Shown here: piece by piece, positions 35,863 to 48,710 of the stretch
How the letters are laid out: each line of letters opens with the position of its first letter
How positions within the stretch are numbered: position 1 is the stretch's first letter
Assembly: GCA_914767715.1 (NCBI GenBank)
Contig: OU612067.1
Location: 26,884,162 to 26,944,161 of the forward strand
Origin: Membranipora membranacea
Taxonomy: Eukaryota; Bryozoa; Gymnolaemata; Cheilostomatida; Membraniporidae
DNA length: 60,000 nucleotides
Direction of reading: 5' to 3'
Translations under genes and position numbers: made by a program
Notes under the pieces: model-generated
Told to the model about the DNA's origin: nothing
The model's input: only the letters and a program-made list of their open reading frames with translations
Database searches by the model: none

Positions 35863-37171
35863 CGATTTAGAATTGTAGCATATGGTTGTCATTTATAACA
35901 AACTTTTTGTGACAAGTTTTCCTTTTGCTGTAAAATGTAAAGTCAAGCGTGAAGCTGACAATCCATTAACTTGCTGACAATGTTTCAACAGAAAAATGGC
36001 CAATATTGGGTCATAATGAATTTTTATGCCTTACCAGCCAAATTCTTTTTCTTTTAAGCCCTTGAAGAAAAAACCTTCAAAGATCAGAGTTGCCGATTGC
36101 CCGGCCTGATCGGTACATCAACTATTCATTTTTGATTGGTTGTTGTCACCAAGGAGTTAGAGACAACTAACTCTTTTGTGACACAGGTGCATGACCGACC
36201 ACCCTCACCACAGAGGTATAAAGTATAAAGTTGGAACAGTTTTGAATTTCAATGGCACCAGATCCGTAATAAACTATCAGCTGGCCAAAAATCAAACATC
36301 AAAAAAGAACTGCCACGGCCGGGATTTGAACCTGGGCCTCCCTCATTTCCCTAACTCGAATATAGAAATGCGAACGGAAGTTGACCCAAATGCTAATTTC
36401 ATGTATCGATTAGCCCTCAAATTGATGTCACATCGACATATGGGAACATAGCGATTGAATAGTTCACTCGAAGGAATTTGTAAATTTCTAGTTTATGAGA
36501 GCTTCCACCTGTGTGTGTGCGTGTGATAGTATCCAGTTTGGAAAATGGAATTGCCAAAATGATATGGTACATGACACCACATGTGTACATTGTACAATGC
36601 GTCAGATACCACCTCCAACAGAAGAAACTTGAAACTTTTGCCTGACCGTTGCCATAAAATTTGACCACTCAAAACCATCTAAGCTAGCAACAGCAGGGGT
36701 AGAAGGTCTATGTTATACTACACTGGTGTTAAACTGTTGAACAGGTACCCTTTAGATGATTGTACAGGGTCTAGGTGCAATCCTATGTCTGATCTGGCTG
36801 TCACCTCTGGAGCCATTGCCGACGGCTTCACAGGTGTATCAGTATCAGATATCACTACAGTATTTAGACTATGTGGCTGAGTTCATACCTTCGTACGTTT
36901 TAACTATTTTATCAAACATCTTTATTGAACAACTGATTTGAAAGCATCAAAAAATCTCAAACTATTATGAAGTGAGAGTGAATTACAGTAAATGGTATAG
37001 ATATGTAGATTAGTCCAGCACATCCTCAAGCAGTCAATGCACGCAACTCATGCAAGTGGTCTTGATTCACGCCCTGCACAAGATGTACGTGACGCACTCT
37101 GTACTCTTTAGGCACTTGACATTGGCGGATACCCATTTACCACCTTGTTTGACATTTAAAACTATCCTTCT
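35863..37171. other. Intergenic stretch between R2 and R3
   Basis: No gene was found. Sequence at about 35880-36050 matches 40985-41110 (upstream of R3), and 36540-37030 matches 29300-29770 (downstream of R2), showing the extent of the segmental duplication. A tRNA-type B box (GGTTCAAATCCC on the minus strand, near 36325-36336) occurs without the rest of a tRNA. Confidence 0.5.
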
Positions 37172-37176
37172 TTATT
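37171..37176 (-). promoter_or_regulatory. Candidate polyadenylation signal overlapping the R3 stop codon
   Basis: On the minus strand AATAAA includes the TAA stop of R3. If used, the 3' UTR would be very short. It could equally be incidental in an A-rich coding end. Confidence 0.3.
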
Positions 37177-40100
37177 TTTTCTGTTTCAGACTATTTTTGG
37201 CTTTATTTTTATCCTGATCTTTCGTTTTGGACTTCACGTCTTTACTTTGCTGCTGCCAATCAGATTTTTTTGGCTGTTTGTCTTCTTTTTTGGCTTCTGT
37301 TTTGGTTTCTTTTTTACCTCCACCTTTACCATCTTCTTTACCTTCTTTTTTGCTTTCTCTTTTGCCCTCTTTTTTACCTTGATTTTTGTCTGCTTTTTTA
37401 CCTTCGTTTTTGTCTTCTCTTTTGCCTTCTATTTTGCTTTCTTTTTTGCCTTCTTTTTTGTCCTGTTGTTGGTCTTTATTTTTCACTGGGGCTGCATACA
37501 ACGCGTCCCCAGTTACATCATTTTGCTTTTCTAACCCATCATCTAGAAAAACATCATATATTATTATTTTTACCTATTCAAGGATTACATAAAAATGTGT
37601 GAAAGTTACAAGATAACTTCTTTTTGATGTGAGCACTTGACCACACTAAATTGATTTTATTCGTTTCTATGTCATGCCTGTCTTGACAAGCTCGGTTGGT
37701 TTGATGTGAGGGAAACGAGCATGCTAGCCCTTTCAGTGAGTTTGATCCCTCACCAGAAAAGCAAAAGTCACCAGAAGAGCAAAACTTGTCAAGATAGGCT
37801 ATTAACTGCCTTAGGCCTACAATACACTCTGTTTTGTGGCCGTATACTTATTAACAAATCAGCTGATTATTAAAATGTGGTTGTGGTATACAAGAAAACA
37901 TCATATAAGGGGCATTAAATTGCAATATCATTATACCATCTAGTATATACTGGGTATTTCACTCACTGGATTTTTCAGGGTGCTGTGTCATACTTTTCAA
38001 TCTCATTCTGCGACTTTGCTCTGAATCTGCAATATGATTTGCACAATATTCAGACTTGGTAAAAAATGGGTGACTCCCAAAGGCACAATTAATGATAAAA
38101 ATAGTGTGATAAGTTTAATCAGACGAATGAAGAATGTAGTTTAAATGGTCAAAATAACGATATCTTTTGTTTCTGGCTAGAACATAAACATCAATATTCT
38201 TTATTTATATGTTTTATTTATTGATTTATATTATGTTTATACAATGGAATGTGGAAAATATCTCACCTGGCTCCGGGCGAATCCTGGTTGGTTCTTGCTC
38301 TTGTCTCTTCCCTAGAAATTATCCAAATATCGTGAATGTATAACAAGTATTACAATACAGTATTTTACATACAATTTTTGAATGATGCTATTTTGTGGCA
38401 CCTATTACATAGCGAAGGTACCGCTTTACTATGAATGTGGGGAGAAGTTTGGAGGGATTTCTATTTGATTTGTTAATTTGTTGTTTCTTTTTTAAAAGCT
38501 ACACTGAGGGATGTGAAAGATTAGTCACACGAAGAATGTTTGTGCAATGGGGAAGGGTCAAGTTACTCTATCGGTGAAGCCTAGCCATAGAGTACGTCAA
38601 ACCTATATATCAAGAAACTCTGGAGTTATCTTCACAACTATTGAGAACTAACAACTCCTCCTTGAATGCGATTTAATATAGCACCTTGAGGACCAGAGCA
38701 TGTTAATAAGTAATGGAATTCAGCTCTAATGGATTCTAAATATGATCAGGTAAATGATAACATGGATGAGGTTGACTTGATCCTCCTGAAGAAGTAGTCC
38801 AAGTTATTATGGTGACTTAACCGAAAATAAACTTACTGGACGATCTGCATGCCCTTATACCACAGACAAGAGACATGATTAATGTGAATAGCAGAGTTCC
38901 TCCTGCAGTCAAGATCACATTCAGTCCCAGTACAAACTCATTCTTCTCCTTTCCAGGTTCAGGCACATAAGTACCGGTCGCTGTAAGATAAGTAACAACT
39001 AATAAGTAGTTAGATAAGTGATACTTTGCATATTGGTGTTTGGACTACAGAATTAATTACTAATTTCTCTCAGTCCACCTATTTCCATGAGGAGGGTGAT
39101 TACTGACCAAGATGGTTTTGAGGGAGGTCCATTTGCTTGCGTACTTGTTGCAAGCTGCCAAGAACATAACATAAAGCCATACTTTTTAACTTCTTGCCAG
39201 AATTCTTCCAAATTTTGCTTACCTTCAAAAGATAACAGCCTCAATCTATTCTTTTTATCAGCCACAATGACCTGCCTGTGGTTGACGGGTATGAGATATG
39301 TTGGATCTTTGATACCGCATTGTTGAAACCTGCCTGGGTTATCAGATGTGGCGTGACAGATAGTGACAGTCTGTTTTGTATCAGAGTCTAGGTATACAAG
39401 CTTACCAGACTCCCCACCCTTCGCGGATTCATACTGGGTGAAGAAAATATCCGTAGGAGAAACGGCCAATAAATAACGTCCATACACAACATTTTCAGTT
39501 AAAATCCTACTTTCTCCATCTTTAGTGATTTCTATCACATTGGTAGCTATTAGTAAGAAGTAGACAGGACCATGATAAGCACTTATATCAGCGAGCTTTA
39601 GATAAGTACGATCTGATTTATCAAATGTATAGACATGCTTGATCGTTCCTCTAAATAAGTACAAAGCGTACAGTTTGAAGCTAGCTCTGTCCCGAGGCTC
39701 TGTCACTAATATGATGCGATCAGACTGAGTGGTGAAGTCTACTATTTTGTCGGTCCTGACATCCTTGACAGGATATTGGCCACGACTAAACCCACTAGAA
39801 GATATGTCTTTACTGCCATTGCCTATGAAAATTTCTCTTTTGGTGAGCTTAGAAGCTTTTAACTTCCTGTTTTGATCCAAGTCCCTGGCAGTTAGAGGTT
39901 TACCTGTTCCTGTTGAGGCGATCGCCAAATGATTCCATGATTTACAATGATAAACGAGATGCGTTTTGTCTAGCACTTTAATATTCAGATCGGATTTCCT
40001 ACTTGGGCACGGGTGGTCCTCATAGCCTGTTGATAATCGTGCATTTCTCTGTATTGAAGCATCAAGCGATATGTTTAGTACTAATCTGTAGTGGCTGCCA

Positions 40101-40967
40101 GCACATACTATACCATTGAGCTGTTTTGTTTGTAGATCAGCCTCTGTTTGTTCTAGCGGCTCTATACATTTTATTGATGTGCTTCCAATTCGCCCGACAT
40201 CCTCAACGGTGACTGAATCATGATCCACAGTAGCTCTACAGTTTGGAAGAGATTGTCATCATGGCAGTTTACCAAACATCGGGACGTAGAACCAAAAATA
40301 TTATGTCCGTTTTTAGTTCAAGTGCTCAAAAGTTGACCAGGTTGATGGTAGCAGCATTTCAATTTAGCAGGATTGGTTTACAACGAAATGCTTATACCAG
40401 CCACCAGGCAACCTATGGGCACTCAAACAAGCTTGTGGCCTCAAAGTACTAATATTAAAACAATCGTTTAATAAAACTATTAAAAAGTCCCAAACACAAA
40501 CATTAGCTATTAAAGCTCCCTGGCATAGCTTGGCTGACTGGCTGATTTTTTTAAAAACTTTACTCTTCTTTGATAAGCATATTCTTATATAATGTCAGCC
40601 ATTGATAAGAAAGGACATATTTGAACGTAATACTTAAAATGGTATTCTGTTAAAGTACATGCTATAATATTAATAAAAAAGTTATTTGAGGCTGGATGGC
40701 TCTCATCTGATTATGATATGTTCATGAGCACAACTATCGCGTGATCCAGTCAAACATCTATTTTAGAGCGGTCTTGGGCTTACTATACTGTTACTTTGTC
40801 TGACCAACATGACACATCATATTAACAGTTTGTCGTCTAGGATGAAACACTGCGGCTGAAGGTAATGTTGCCTCCCACATACACATGCTGGTGTTGTAAA
40901 CTTACCGTGCGATTGATGAGCACATGCTTAGCAGTACCACACGAATCAGGTTGTCATATCCTGTCAT
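37172..40967 (-). CDS. Receptor R3: NHL-like ectodomain, one TM segment, expanded lysine-rich tail (570 aa)
   Basis: Minus-strand exons 40967-40906, 40235-39223, 38998-38837, 38311-38267, 38026-37967 and 37542-37172 join in frame (phases 2,1,1,1,1) and end in TAA. Exons 1, 4 and 5 have the same lengths as in R2 (62, 45 and 60 nt). The signal peptide starts MTGYDNLIRVVLLSM. The ectodomain is nearly the same as in R2. The stalk is shorter and differs (LTATGTYVPEPG). The TM segment is about 380-402. The tail keeps the R2 motif LYAAPVK after a shorter acidic lead, then runs through a KKEGK-type tandem repeat, longer than in R2, to a shared end (KNSLKQKK). R2 and R3 arose by recent segmental duplication. 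The tail repeat is low-complexity and its length may vary between alleles. Confidence 0.8.
37676..37800. mobile_element. Foldback (MITE-like) element in R3 intron 5
   Basis: The left end is GCCTGTCTTGACAAGCT and the right end AACTTGTCAAGATAGGCT, near-reverse complements. It is orthologous in position to 30353-30464 in R2 and so predates the R2/R3 duplication. Confidence 0.55.
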
Positions 40968-41842
40968 CGATGTAGAATTCTAGCATATGGTTGTAATTTA
41001 TAACAAACTTTTCGTGACAAGTTTTTTTTTATGTGCAAAGTCAAGCCAAGCATGAAGCTGACAATCCATTAACTTGCTGACAATTGGTTACACAGAAAAT
41101 TTACCAATATCGGATTGTTTTATGAATTTAAATTGCACAAAATATTTTGTGTATTTTGAGTCCACATACCAAGATTTATTACAAGTTATGATCACTCAAA
41201 AAAGTGCGATGGTACAAAAATGAGATTCAAAATGCATTAGTTTCAACCAATGCCAAATTTCTCATCTATATCAAAAGCACAGAAATAATATTATTATATT
41301 TGAGGGGAAACACTCTTATACCAAGGAAGAGCAGTTTGCACCAATGTGACTTGAGCAATATATCTATATGGGGGCTGATTAGCAAACACAGCCTCAAAAA
41401 AAGAAAAACAATCCATACTCTGGTAAACAGAACTCTTTTTGTGAATTCACCGGCCAACATAGCCTGTGTTAACAAGCTCTGTTGGTGGGGCAGGGGCACC
41501 AACAAAGCTTGTCAAAACAGGCTAATGCCAACATTGCTATATGAGAATCCAGAAGACAGTGGGTTGATCACACTCCTTACATGTATCTAAAGCAAAGCTA
41601 CTCAATAGTCTTTTGCTTTATTAACAGAGCAATGGTAGTACAAGTATGATTCACATTGTCAAATGAATTACAAGGCTGCCTTTTCACATAGGAGTAGGAG
41701 CTAGTATCTGTGGGAAGTAGGAAAGAATAACCAAATTCTCAGGACACTCAAAAACTTTCCTTCAGCTTTGGAATCCGTCCAATAGCTGACAGGATGTCTG
41801 GTGATATCATCACTATTTTCTACCCAGCACATAGGTTGTTGC
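40968..41842. other. Intergenic stretch between R3 and the palmitoyltransferase
   Basis: No gene was seen. It includes sequence shared with the region upstream of R2 (to about 41110) and a foldback element (41461-41523). An AATAAA on the minus strand at 41622-41617 may end the palmitoyltransferase transcript. Confidence 0.5.
41461..41523. mobile_element. Short foldback element, 27-bp imperfect arms
   Basis: The left arm starts AGCCTGTGTTAACAAGCT and the right arm ends AGCTTGTCAAAACAGGCT. The arms are reverse complements with three mismatches, around a GGGGCAGGG core. It is the same family as 30353-30464 and 37676-37800. Confidence 0.6.
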
Positions 41843-44800
41843 TCAGACTGGTGGTAGCGTATTATTATCAGATGAATCAGCTTTATGTGGGTATACTTTG
41901 CCCTTCTTGCATGATAACGAATCCTTCTACAAAATAAGACTCAGGTAAATTGCCTTGACATCCTAAGCTTCAATTCATGCAGCACTGTTATACTTTTATA
42001 GATTCTTGCTCGAAATCATCAGCATCATCATCATCATCATCGATGTAGTCAGTCAAAGGTTATGGTCATCGTCTGAGCTGGCTGGTTTAGTCTGATCAGC
42101 TGTGAGCTTTATCAGAATTTGAACAATCATTTTGTTTTTTGAGCCACAAATAAATTTGATGAATATTTTGTCCGCACGGCCCTATTGCTGACAGCACTCA
42201 ACCATCAAGACAATTTAAGGTGTGGGATAAAGAACAGGAGAAATAACTCACCCAGCAGCCAGTACTTGTACTTGTCTGGTCATATATATCCTGCTGCATC
42301 TCGAGGTCTGTCTGTTTGCGCTCTGCAGCCTCCGCCTCTATAGTACGCTTATATACTATGTGCTGATAGGTTGTCCGTCCTTTTATAGCTATAAGATACG
42401 GTAAAACAGTGTCCATGTAGCAACTGTATTAAACTTATGCACGCCCTTGACTTTGTGGGCTTGCAGAGCTGTATGTACTTTATGATATGACTGGTACCAT
42501 TACAGAAGAGAATTTACTGTCATTTGCGCCCTTGTATGACAGAGACGGGCATCTTTCATCGTTGCGACTCACTTAAATCGCAGCAAAATATTCAGGCATA
42601 AAAAAAACAAGAAACTGAATGACAAAAAATTACCAAGGAATATATGGAGCCCAAGAAGGTGTCCGATGAGAAACATGGCGATGAAGGACAGAATCACCAT
42701 GAAGAAGGTCATGAAAAGGAACGCCTCAAACGGGACAGGTCGGAAGAACATCATGAATTGAGCTGTAAAATTAAAAAAAAAGTACAATTAAAATAAAAAA
42801 ATGTAAGGGTTTAGGAAGATCAATATACATCAACAAAAGAAACAATTCATATGAACAAAGCATAACATACTTATGTCCAGGTTTACCACAGTATGATGAT
42901 GCTAAACAATTTAGAAATGGGGTTTGATTGAGTTTATATGATATAACATTCAAGTAGGTGGACCCTCCTTAGTAATAATGTTGAGAATAGGGAGGGAAGA
43001 TAATTCTTCATATTACATATTATCTGGTATTTTGCAAGTAAAAACCTGGATTGCCAATTTATCAGAGTCGGTACACTTTGGACCACATGGATACACACGT
43101 GACGTGTTAAAAACCTAAACAGAGTAATCAATGTCGCGCCTAACGACTATAGATATTTATTTTTAAATTACATACTAATGTTATCACAACTTATATTATA
43201 ATCATAAGTAATATTATTTGTTATGTATTTATTTATATATATAAGTTAATATTTAACAGTATAACAGAGAAAGATAATTATTGTATCATGATATAGTTTG
43301 ACATTATGATGAGAATAAGAACATAACGTTGTATTATATTACCTTGGGGTGCTGCAGTAGTCAGTAAAGTAGAGCTAGAAGTTGTCTCCACTGAGCTCTT
43401 AAGCAAAACTACAGATAAAACCACAAACTCTTACACTCAGCAATCACAACTCAGGGAGGGGGGGCGTCAGGGTATAGCTGAGGAACCACTGCTGTTGTGA
43501 TCAGAAGCAGTTGGGCTTGTTACTACCACTACCCATCATAAGAGCTTGTACATCAATGCGTGAGATTGACATGTATCGTGACAGGGGTAGTATGAATAGA
43601 CAGACCATGAGTAAGGGGCAACACATGTGGCAGCAATCTAGATTGATGACACTGATAAAACTATGTGAGTAGATTTAGCAACATTGACAGATGCTGTCAT
43701 TGTCACGAGTGGGAAGGTGTTGAAATGACACAAACACAAAATGGTATAAACGGACAAACTTCATCGTCACATCGACCTGCTGCACCCCTCAATCAAATGA
43801 GTTTTAGTCGTTTCTCAGGCTATTCAAATTATAGAACTCTCAGAAGCTACTTACGAGCATAGGGCAGAAGAATGTTCCCAGTGTTGGCGTCGGTATAGTA
43901 GGCAATAAACTGCATCAGATTTACAGCTAGAAGTATCGCGGATCCCAGCAAACCGGAAGAGAGACACACAATGAATGTCCTAAACAGAGAAAATATAGCA
44001 GTGCGTTAATTTCCAGATTTTACTGTAGGATAAAAAAAATGGAACAAACATTACCAGAATGCACAGCAGAGAAGAAAACATAGAAAAAAGAGTATCGTGT
44101 CAAATCATACATTTAACGCTAGGATAGAAAAAATAGAACAAGTATTCCCAGCATGCCCAGCATATCACTTGACAGGATGAATATTTATAATTGCAGTGTA
44201 ACATAAAGAAACTTAGCATAAGCCTGAACTTAGGAAAAAACAGAGAGGCCCTATTTTGTGATATGGGAGGCAACTGGCAATAGATTCGTTATCAATAACA
44301 GGAAAAGATGAAGTCATGTAAACTTAAACACGATAGGCCTCATCAATAATTGTGTGTAATTCAACATGGCTTCATCTTTTCCCCTCATTGGAAACCTTGC
44401 TGTGCTCAAATTTGTAGTATAGTATAGGTTCATTCTACATGACAGTAGTATATTCACATACAATTTCTCACTGACTCAAATATTCCATGTAATATACCCC
44501 CCTCCTGAGCAGCAAAAATTAGTTATGACCACCACTTCCTTGCAAAAAGGGTAGCCGCCTCACAACGCTAAGATTAGTTGGCTACGTGCCTAGCACACAT
44601 AGTTGTTGTGATTCAACCTGATTTCAACATCTTCAATGTCATTTTTAGTGGGGCTCAATAATGTGTAATCTCGATAATGAGAGGGTTTGGAGCTGTGAAA
44701 TTCAAGTATGTCTCATACATTTAATAACATACTACACAGCACTGACAAGTGCATTCATATCAAGGTGAGGGCCTATGACAACAATGACATACTCTTAACC

Positions 44801-46452
44801 GCTGTATGCAACTCATATTGTATATCATATCAAGCAGCTTTGAAACCGAAAATATTTTCTTTCCATTTGGACAAGCTGGATAACTCACGTTAACACTTAC
44901 ACTAAAATGACATTCCAAACAAGAGGTTGAAAATAACTGCCGATCACTACTCTGTTGGGTTCGTGCTTACCCCCTGCAAAATCAATGGCCAGGCTAAGTT
45001 GTGTCTGGAAAACTACAGTGTCTAACTAAGAGCAAACCTCTCGGCTTGCTATTTAATTGTAGCAAAGGTAAGAGAGTAAGTAGCGCAAGTAAACATACCT
45101 GTAGTTTTTCTGGCCTACACAGTTGTTTAGCCAGATGCAGTGATGGTCGAATCCCTCAACACATTTATTACAGGTATAGCAGTGCTTCGATCCTGACTTA
45201 CTAAAATCGACAAAGAAATCATGATATTAGCTTAAGCCTAGATAATGGGATTACCTTTCAAGTGAAAGTCGTATGAGTTCAATGACAATAAGCAAGGACA
45301 CCCAACGCATATAATTTCTTAGGCGAGGAAGTAGATTAAAGTTCAGGCGATAGCTACAAAGTCTTGCTCAGAATTATAAACACCAAGGTCACCTTACACG
45401 GAGATCAATATAAGGAGAGGTTGTTGTTCTTGTACGTCCTTAGTTTACCATTAGGTCGAGGTTAATGTGCTGTAGTAAGCAGTAATATGAATGAGACATT
45501 GAGACTTACACTGATGATTCACACAAGTGACAAAAATCGTTCTCTATGGCATGTTTGTGTACACTTCTATCCATAGACGCACTGGCCCCTTTCTTCTCTT
45601 TGTGTAGAATAAAGTCGTCAGCTGGGTTTATGATCGTACCAATGGAATATGTGACCAAATGGAGCAAGAGAACAATCGCCATGACCTACCAAATAGAATT
45701 GATTTACTCAATTAATTGTTTTGCATTTATATAGACTGAAATGGGGCCGTCCAACTCCAAAGGTATGTAACATTGGTGAAAGGTTGTTGGATAATTTGAA
45801 AATAACAGCTCCACAATGCGCTGCATGAATATCCCAAGAAGAACAAGATGGACCATATAGGTAATATTGGGTTTATTAAATTGAGAATGCCACTTCACTG
45901 TCACATCAAGAAACATATCTCAGCTTCAATTGGTATATTGGTATATTAGTTTATGGTCCACCCCTCTAGATAAAATCATCACCCATCCAAACTGCTGATC
46001 ATGAGCACTACACATAAACACAAGCAGATACACTAAATTATACCCTTCATTTAATCGTATTACAAATCACAGTTCTGTTACACTTTAAATCTCCCCAAGT
46101 ATTGCGATAAGAGTATTTGCACACTGGATTACTGTTCAAATCATGCACTTATGTACGCTTAGTCTGAGATTTGATGACTTAAACTTTAGACTTAAACTTT
46201 AGGACTAAAAAAGAAAAGTTTTTATGACACAGCATTTTCTTTGTGAAACACATTCTATTATACAAAGGACTTATTCCATTGATTTGTGAGACTTACCGTG
46301 TGGCCAGCAGGCTGCCATGCTATGGGGAGGTTTGGTACGTTCACACAGAACCAGTTCAAAGAGAAAAATATAAGAACTCCGATCACTACAAACTGTAGTG
46401 GGTGTAGGGGAAGAGATAATCCATTAAATCTGCTCGGTAGTCGTACCTCCAT
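41843..46452 (-). CDS. DHHC palmitoyltransferase, ZDHHC1/ZDHHC11-like (324 aa, 8 coding exons)
   Basis: Minus-strand coding exons 46452-46297, 45685-45510, 45200-45099, 43979-43855, 43408-43343, 42762-42634, 42388-42252 and 41926-41843 are phase-consistent and end in TGA. It is an integral membrane S-acyltransferase that transfers palmitate to cysteines of substrate proteins. The N-terminus ([13 protein letters not shown]) and [16 protein letters not shown] match the ZDHHC1/11 subgroup. The cysteine-rich domain spans about residues 102-150, with DHHC at 129-132 and the zinc-binding pattern CxxC...HCxxCxxC. Four membrane spans lie at about 12-35, 50-72, 146-170 and 222-246. The usual TTxE motif reads TTYQ (257-260), so the glutamate is replaced. 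The start was chosen because the candidate upstream exon (ending 47432) has an in-frame stop. That upstream exon contains an ATG directly followed by TAG. The C-terminal exon is the least certain. Vertebrate relatives act in STING signalling; no such role can be claimed here. Confidence 0.85.
42014..42043. repeat. (ATC)n microsatellite downstream in the palmitoyltransferase gene
   Basis: About seven near-perfect trinucleotide units lie in the last intron. Confidence 0.7.
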
Positions 46453-48063
46453 CGCCACAGACTTAATTATCGGCTTATCAAAGTTACCCCAGTCGTCAAA
46501 CTCTACAAAATATATCAACAGTGAGAGAGGTCTATATCGATATTGGTGTAAAACCACAGTATCAATCCAACAGTATCAAAACAATTATTGGGTGGTAGCG
46601 ATTCAAAGTGCTACAAACTATCAAGTGAGACAGACGTCAGACATATCTAGCGAGCCAATAAGAAGCTAATAGCACATTAATGTAACAGGTTGACTCAAGT
46701 GCCCGAGATTGTATATAAAGGATTATGTGTACATGCATTATTGTCACATCAACAGCGGATCACCGCTATTATCACCAAGCATCCCTATGTCATAGCTTTG
46801 AGACATGAGCATGAGCTAGCACGTGGACAGTTGAGCTTGTAGCCATAATCACCTTCCATTTTGAATGAGTCGTCGTCTACACTAACCGCTGCATTTATTG
46901 GTATTGTACCTACCCACAGTCAAAAACTCATAATTCTCAAGAAGGTCTTCAAATAAAAACTCCATCATACAGCAATACAGCCCGGCTGTGACTAACTGAG
47001 AGCAATCATGCTCCAAAATCTACTACCTATGATCTACCACTGTTTTGGCGATCAGTCAGGGAATACCCAGACCTATCTATACTGGCTGGTATAAAATTAA
47101 AATAGTATTCCCATAAGACCAAAGGTGGCCAAACATGGCTTGAAATTATTCTTCCATTGATTGTATTCAGTTAATTAAAATCATAGTATTTTAATTGCGT
47201 GTTGTCAAGCTCCTTGGGGAGTATTGGCAGGCAGCCGTGGAAATTTATCACTAACAGCAATGTGCGAGTGGAGCCTCAAGCAAGAAACGGGACCAGATGC
47301 ACTTCAAATCGTTGTACCACATCCAGGCCAGCACAGACGTTAGAGGGCTATTGCGCATACACGATTACCTTGTGAGAATTATGGTACAAAAATGGTGGGT
47401 TGAACATAGCTATAATAGAGACTCTACTTACCACTCTGGGTGCAGGGGAGAGCTTGTGTAGAGAAGAACTACATCTTCTTAGAAGATTAGCAGTTCTGGA
47501 AATGTAATCCAATAATGAAAGTGAAGCTAGCAGGAATTTCTTATCCAGAAAAAGAACTGCAAAGTTTCTTCACCAAGTACTAGTAGGTTAGGTGAAGGTG
47601 AGGTCTTCAGATAGAAGACATTGTTACGCTTGTAGAGAAAGTTATATACAGTCACTTCTCTAGTTGCATACAATGAGCAAAGACAAATAGAATCCTCAGA
47701 CAGACGCAGTGGTTGCCAAGAAGACTTTACAGTGAGTACAAAACTCCAGTTGAACAGACAGTGCAAGTTGAAGTTATTCACCTACTCTCTTCAAGTTCAA
47801 CAATGTTAGTTATTTATGCTAAGCACATAGCAATGAAGTCATAATGCTGAAGACATTCAGAAACCCCTAATCAGCCAATTGTTATTTGTTTACATAATTG
47901 CCAGGTGAAGAGAGCCTGTGTTCCAATATTACTACAACTCATTTGTCAATTCTACATTCAAACATGAAGGGAGTCCTCAGGCTACTGTCATTTCATGCGT
48001 AGCCTCAAATAAATACCTTTAGACTGGTGAGAACACAACTTCTAATTACAGTAGCATTGTAGC

Positions 48064-48097
48064 AGGGAGTTTGGGATATATAACTCCCAAACTCCCT
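48064..48097. repeat. Inverted repeat, 13-bp perfect arms
   Basis: AGGGAGTTTGGGA and its exact reverse complement lie around an 8-base AT-rich loop. Confidence 0.8.
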
Positions 48098-48294
48098 GAT
48101 TGTATGTAGGTGCAATGTTATTTTCCACTCAAATTGTAACTGAAGATGATGTGTATTTGAATCAGATTGAAGGTAACAGAATGTAATGAAGAGGGATCAC
48201 ATCAGATGACTTCATGGACCTTGTTGTATAGAAGATAGCTAAATTCAATCAAGATGGAGGACACAGGCCATGTGGAAGTGATCTACAGCAAAGA

Positions 48295-48710
48295 CATACC
48301 TGACAAGTCTCCCTTTTTGGTAGGGAGCCTCCCAGTTTTTAGGGGTATTTCCCACCTCCTCCCTATCTCCCTTTTTCCTCCCTTTTTTCAGCTGCCTTCA
48401 CCCAGAAGACTTTTTAAGCTTCTTGTTGCAAGAAAAACTATGTTTTCCTACCCCCACAGTACATATACCTAGATATAATTGCCTATTAACATACCATCTC
48501 TCCTCGTTCGGATAAAGTGCAACAATATAATTTGTAAAATCAGGTTAAATTATGCATTTCATAATATGAACGCTCTAGTTTTGGCTTAAAACAAATGACA
48601 ACAATGGCCAAATTACACCTTCACTGCGGGACGCGCAGAGTGGTTCTATGGGTCGGGAGTTCGCCCGCGGAGACCTCCTGATTTCTTGGTCTACCAACTT
48701 GTCATGTATG
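48295..48710 (+). mobile_element. Nonautonomous terminal-inverted-repeat element (MITE-like), copy B
   Basis: The ends are CATACCTGACAAGT and ACTTGTCATGTATG. The left interior matches copy A (11990-12328) and, inverted, copy C (59195-59448). A GC-rich insertion-like segment (about 48630-48680) is absent from copy A. There is no transposase. Confidence 0.75.

Noticed and set aside
36305-36350. tRNA-like B box (GGTTCAAATCCC) on the minus strand
   Set aside because: No matching acceptor stem, D arm or A box upstream, and the T stem has a mismatch. At best a fragment of a tRNA-derived SINE.
37247-37602. Phe/Leu-rich open frames on the plus strand
   Set aside because: Antisense of the lysine-rich R3 tail exon; composition is a shadow of AAG/AAA codons.
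41204-41590. 128-codon open frame on the plus strand
   Set aside because: It crosses a foldback element, shows no domain, and has no neighbouring exons.
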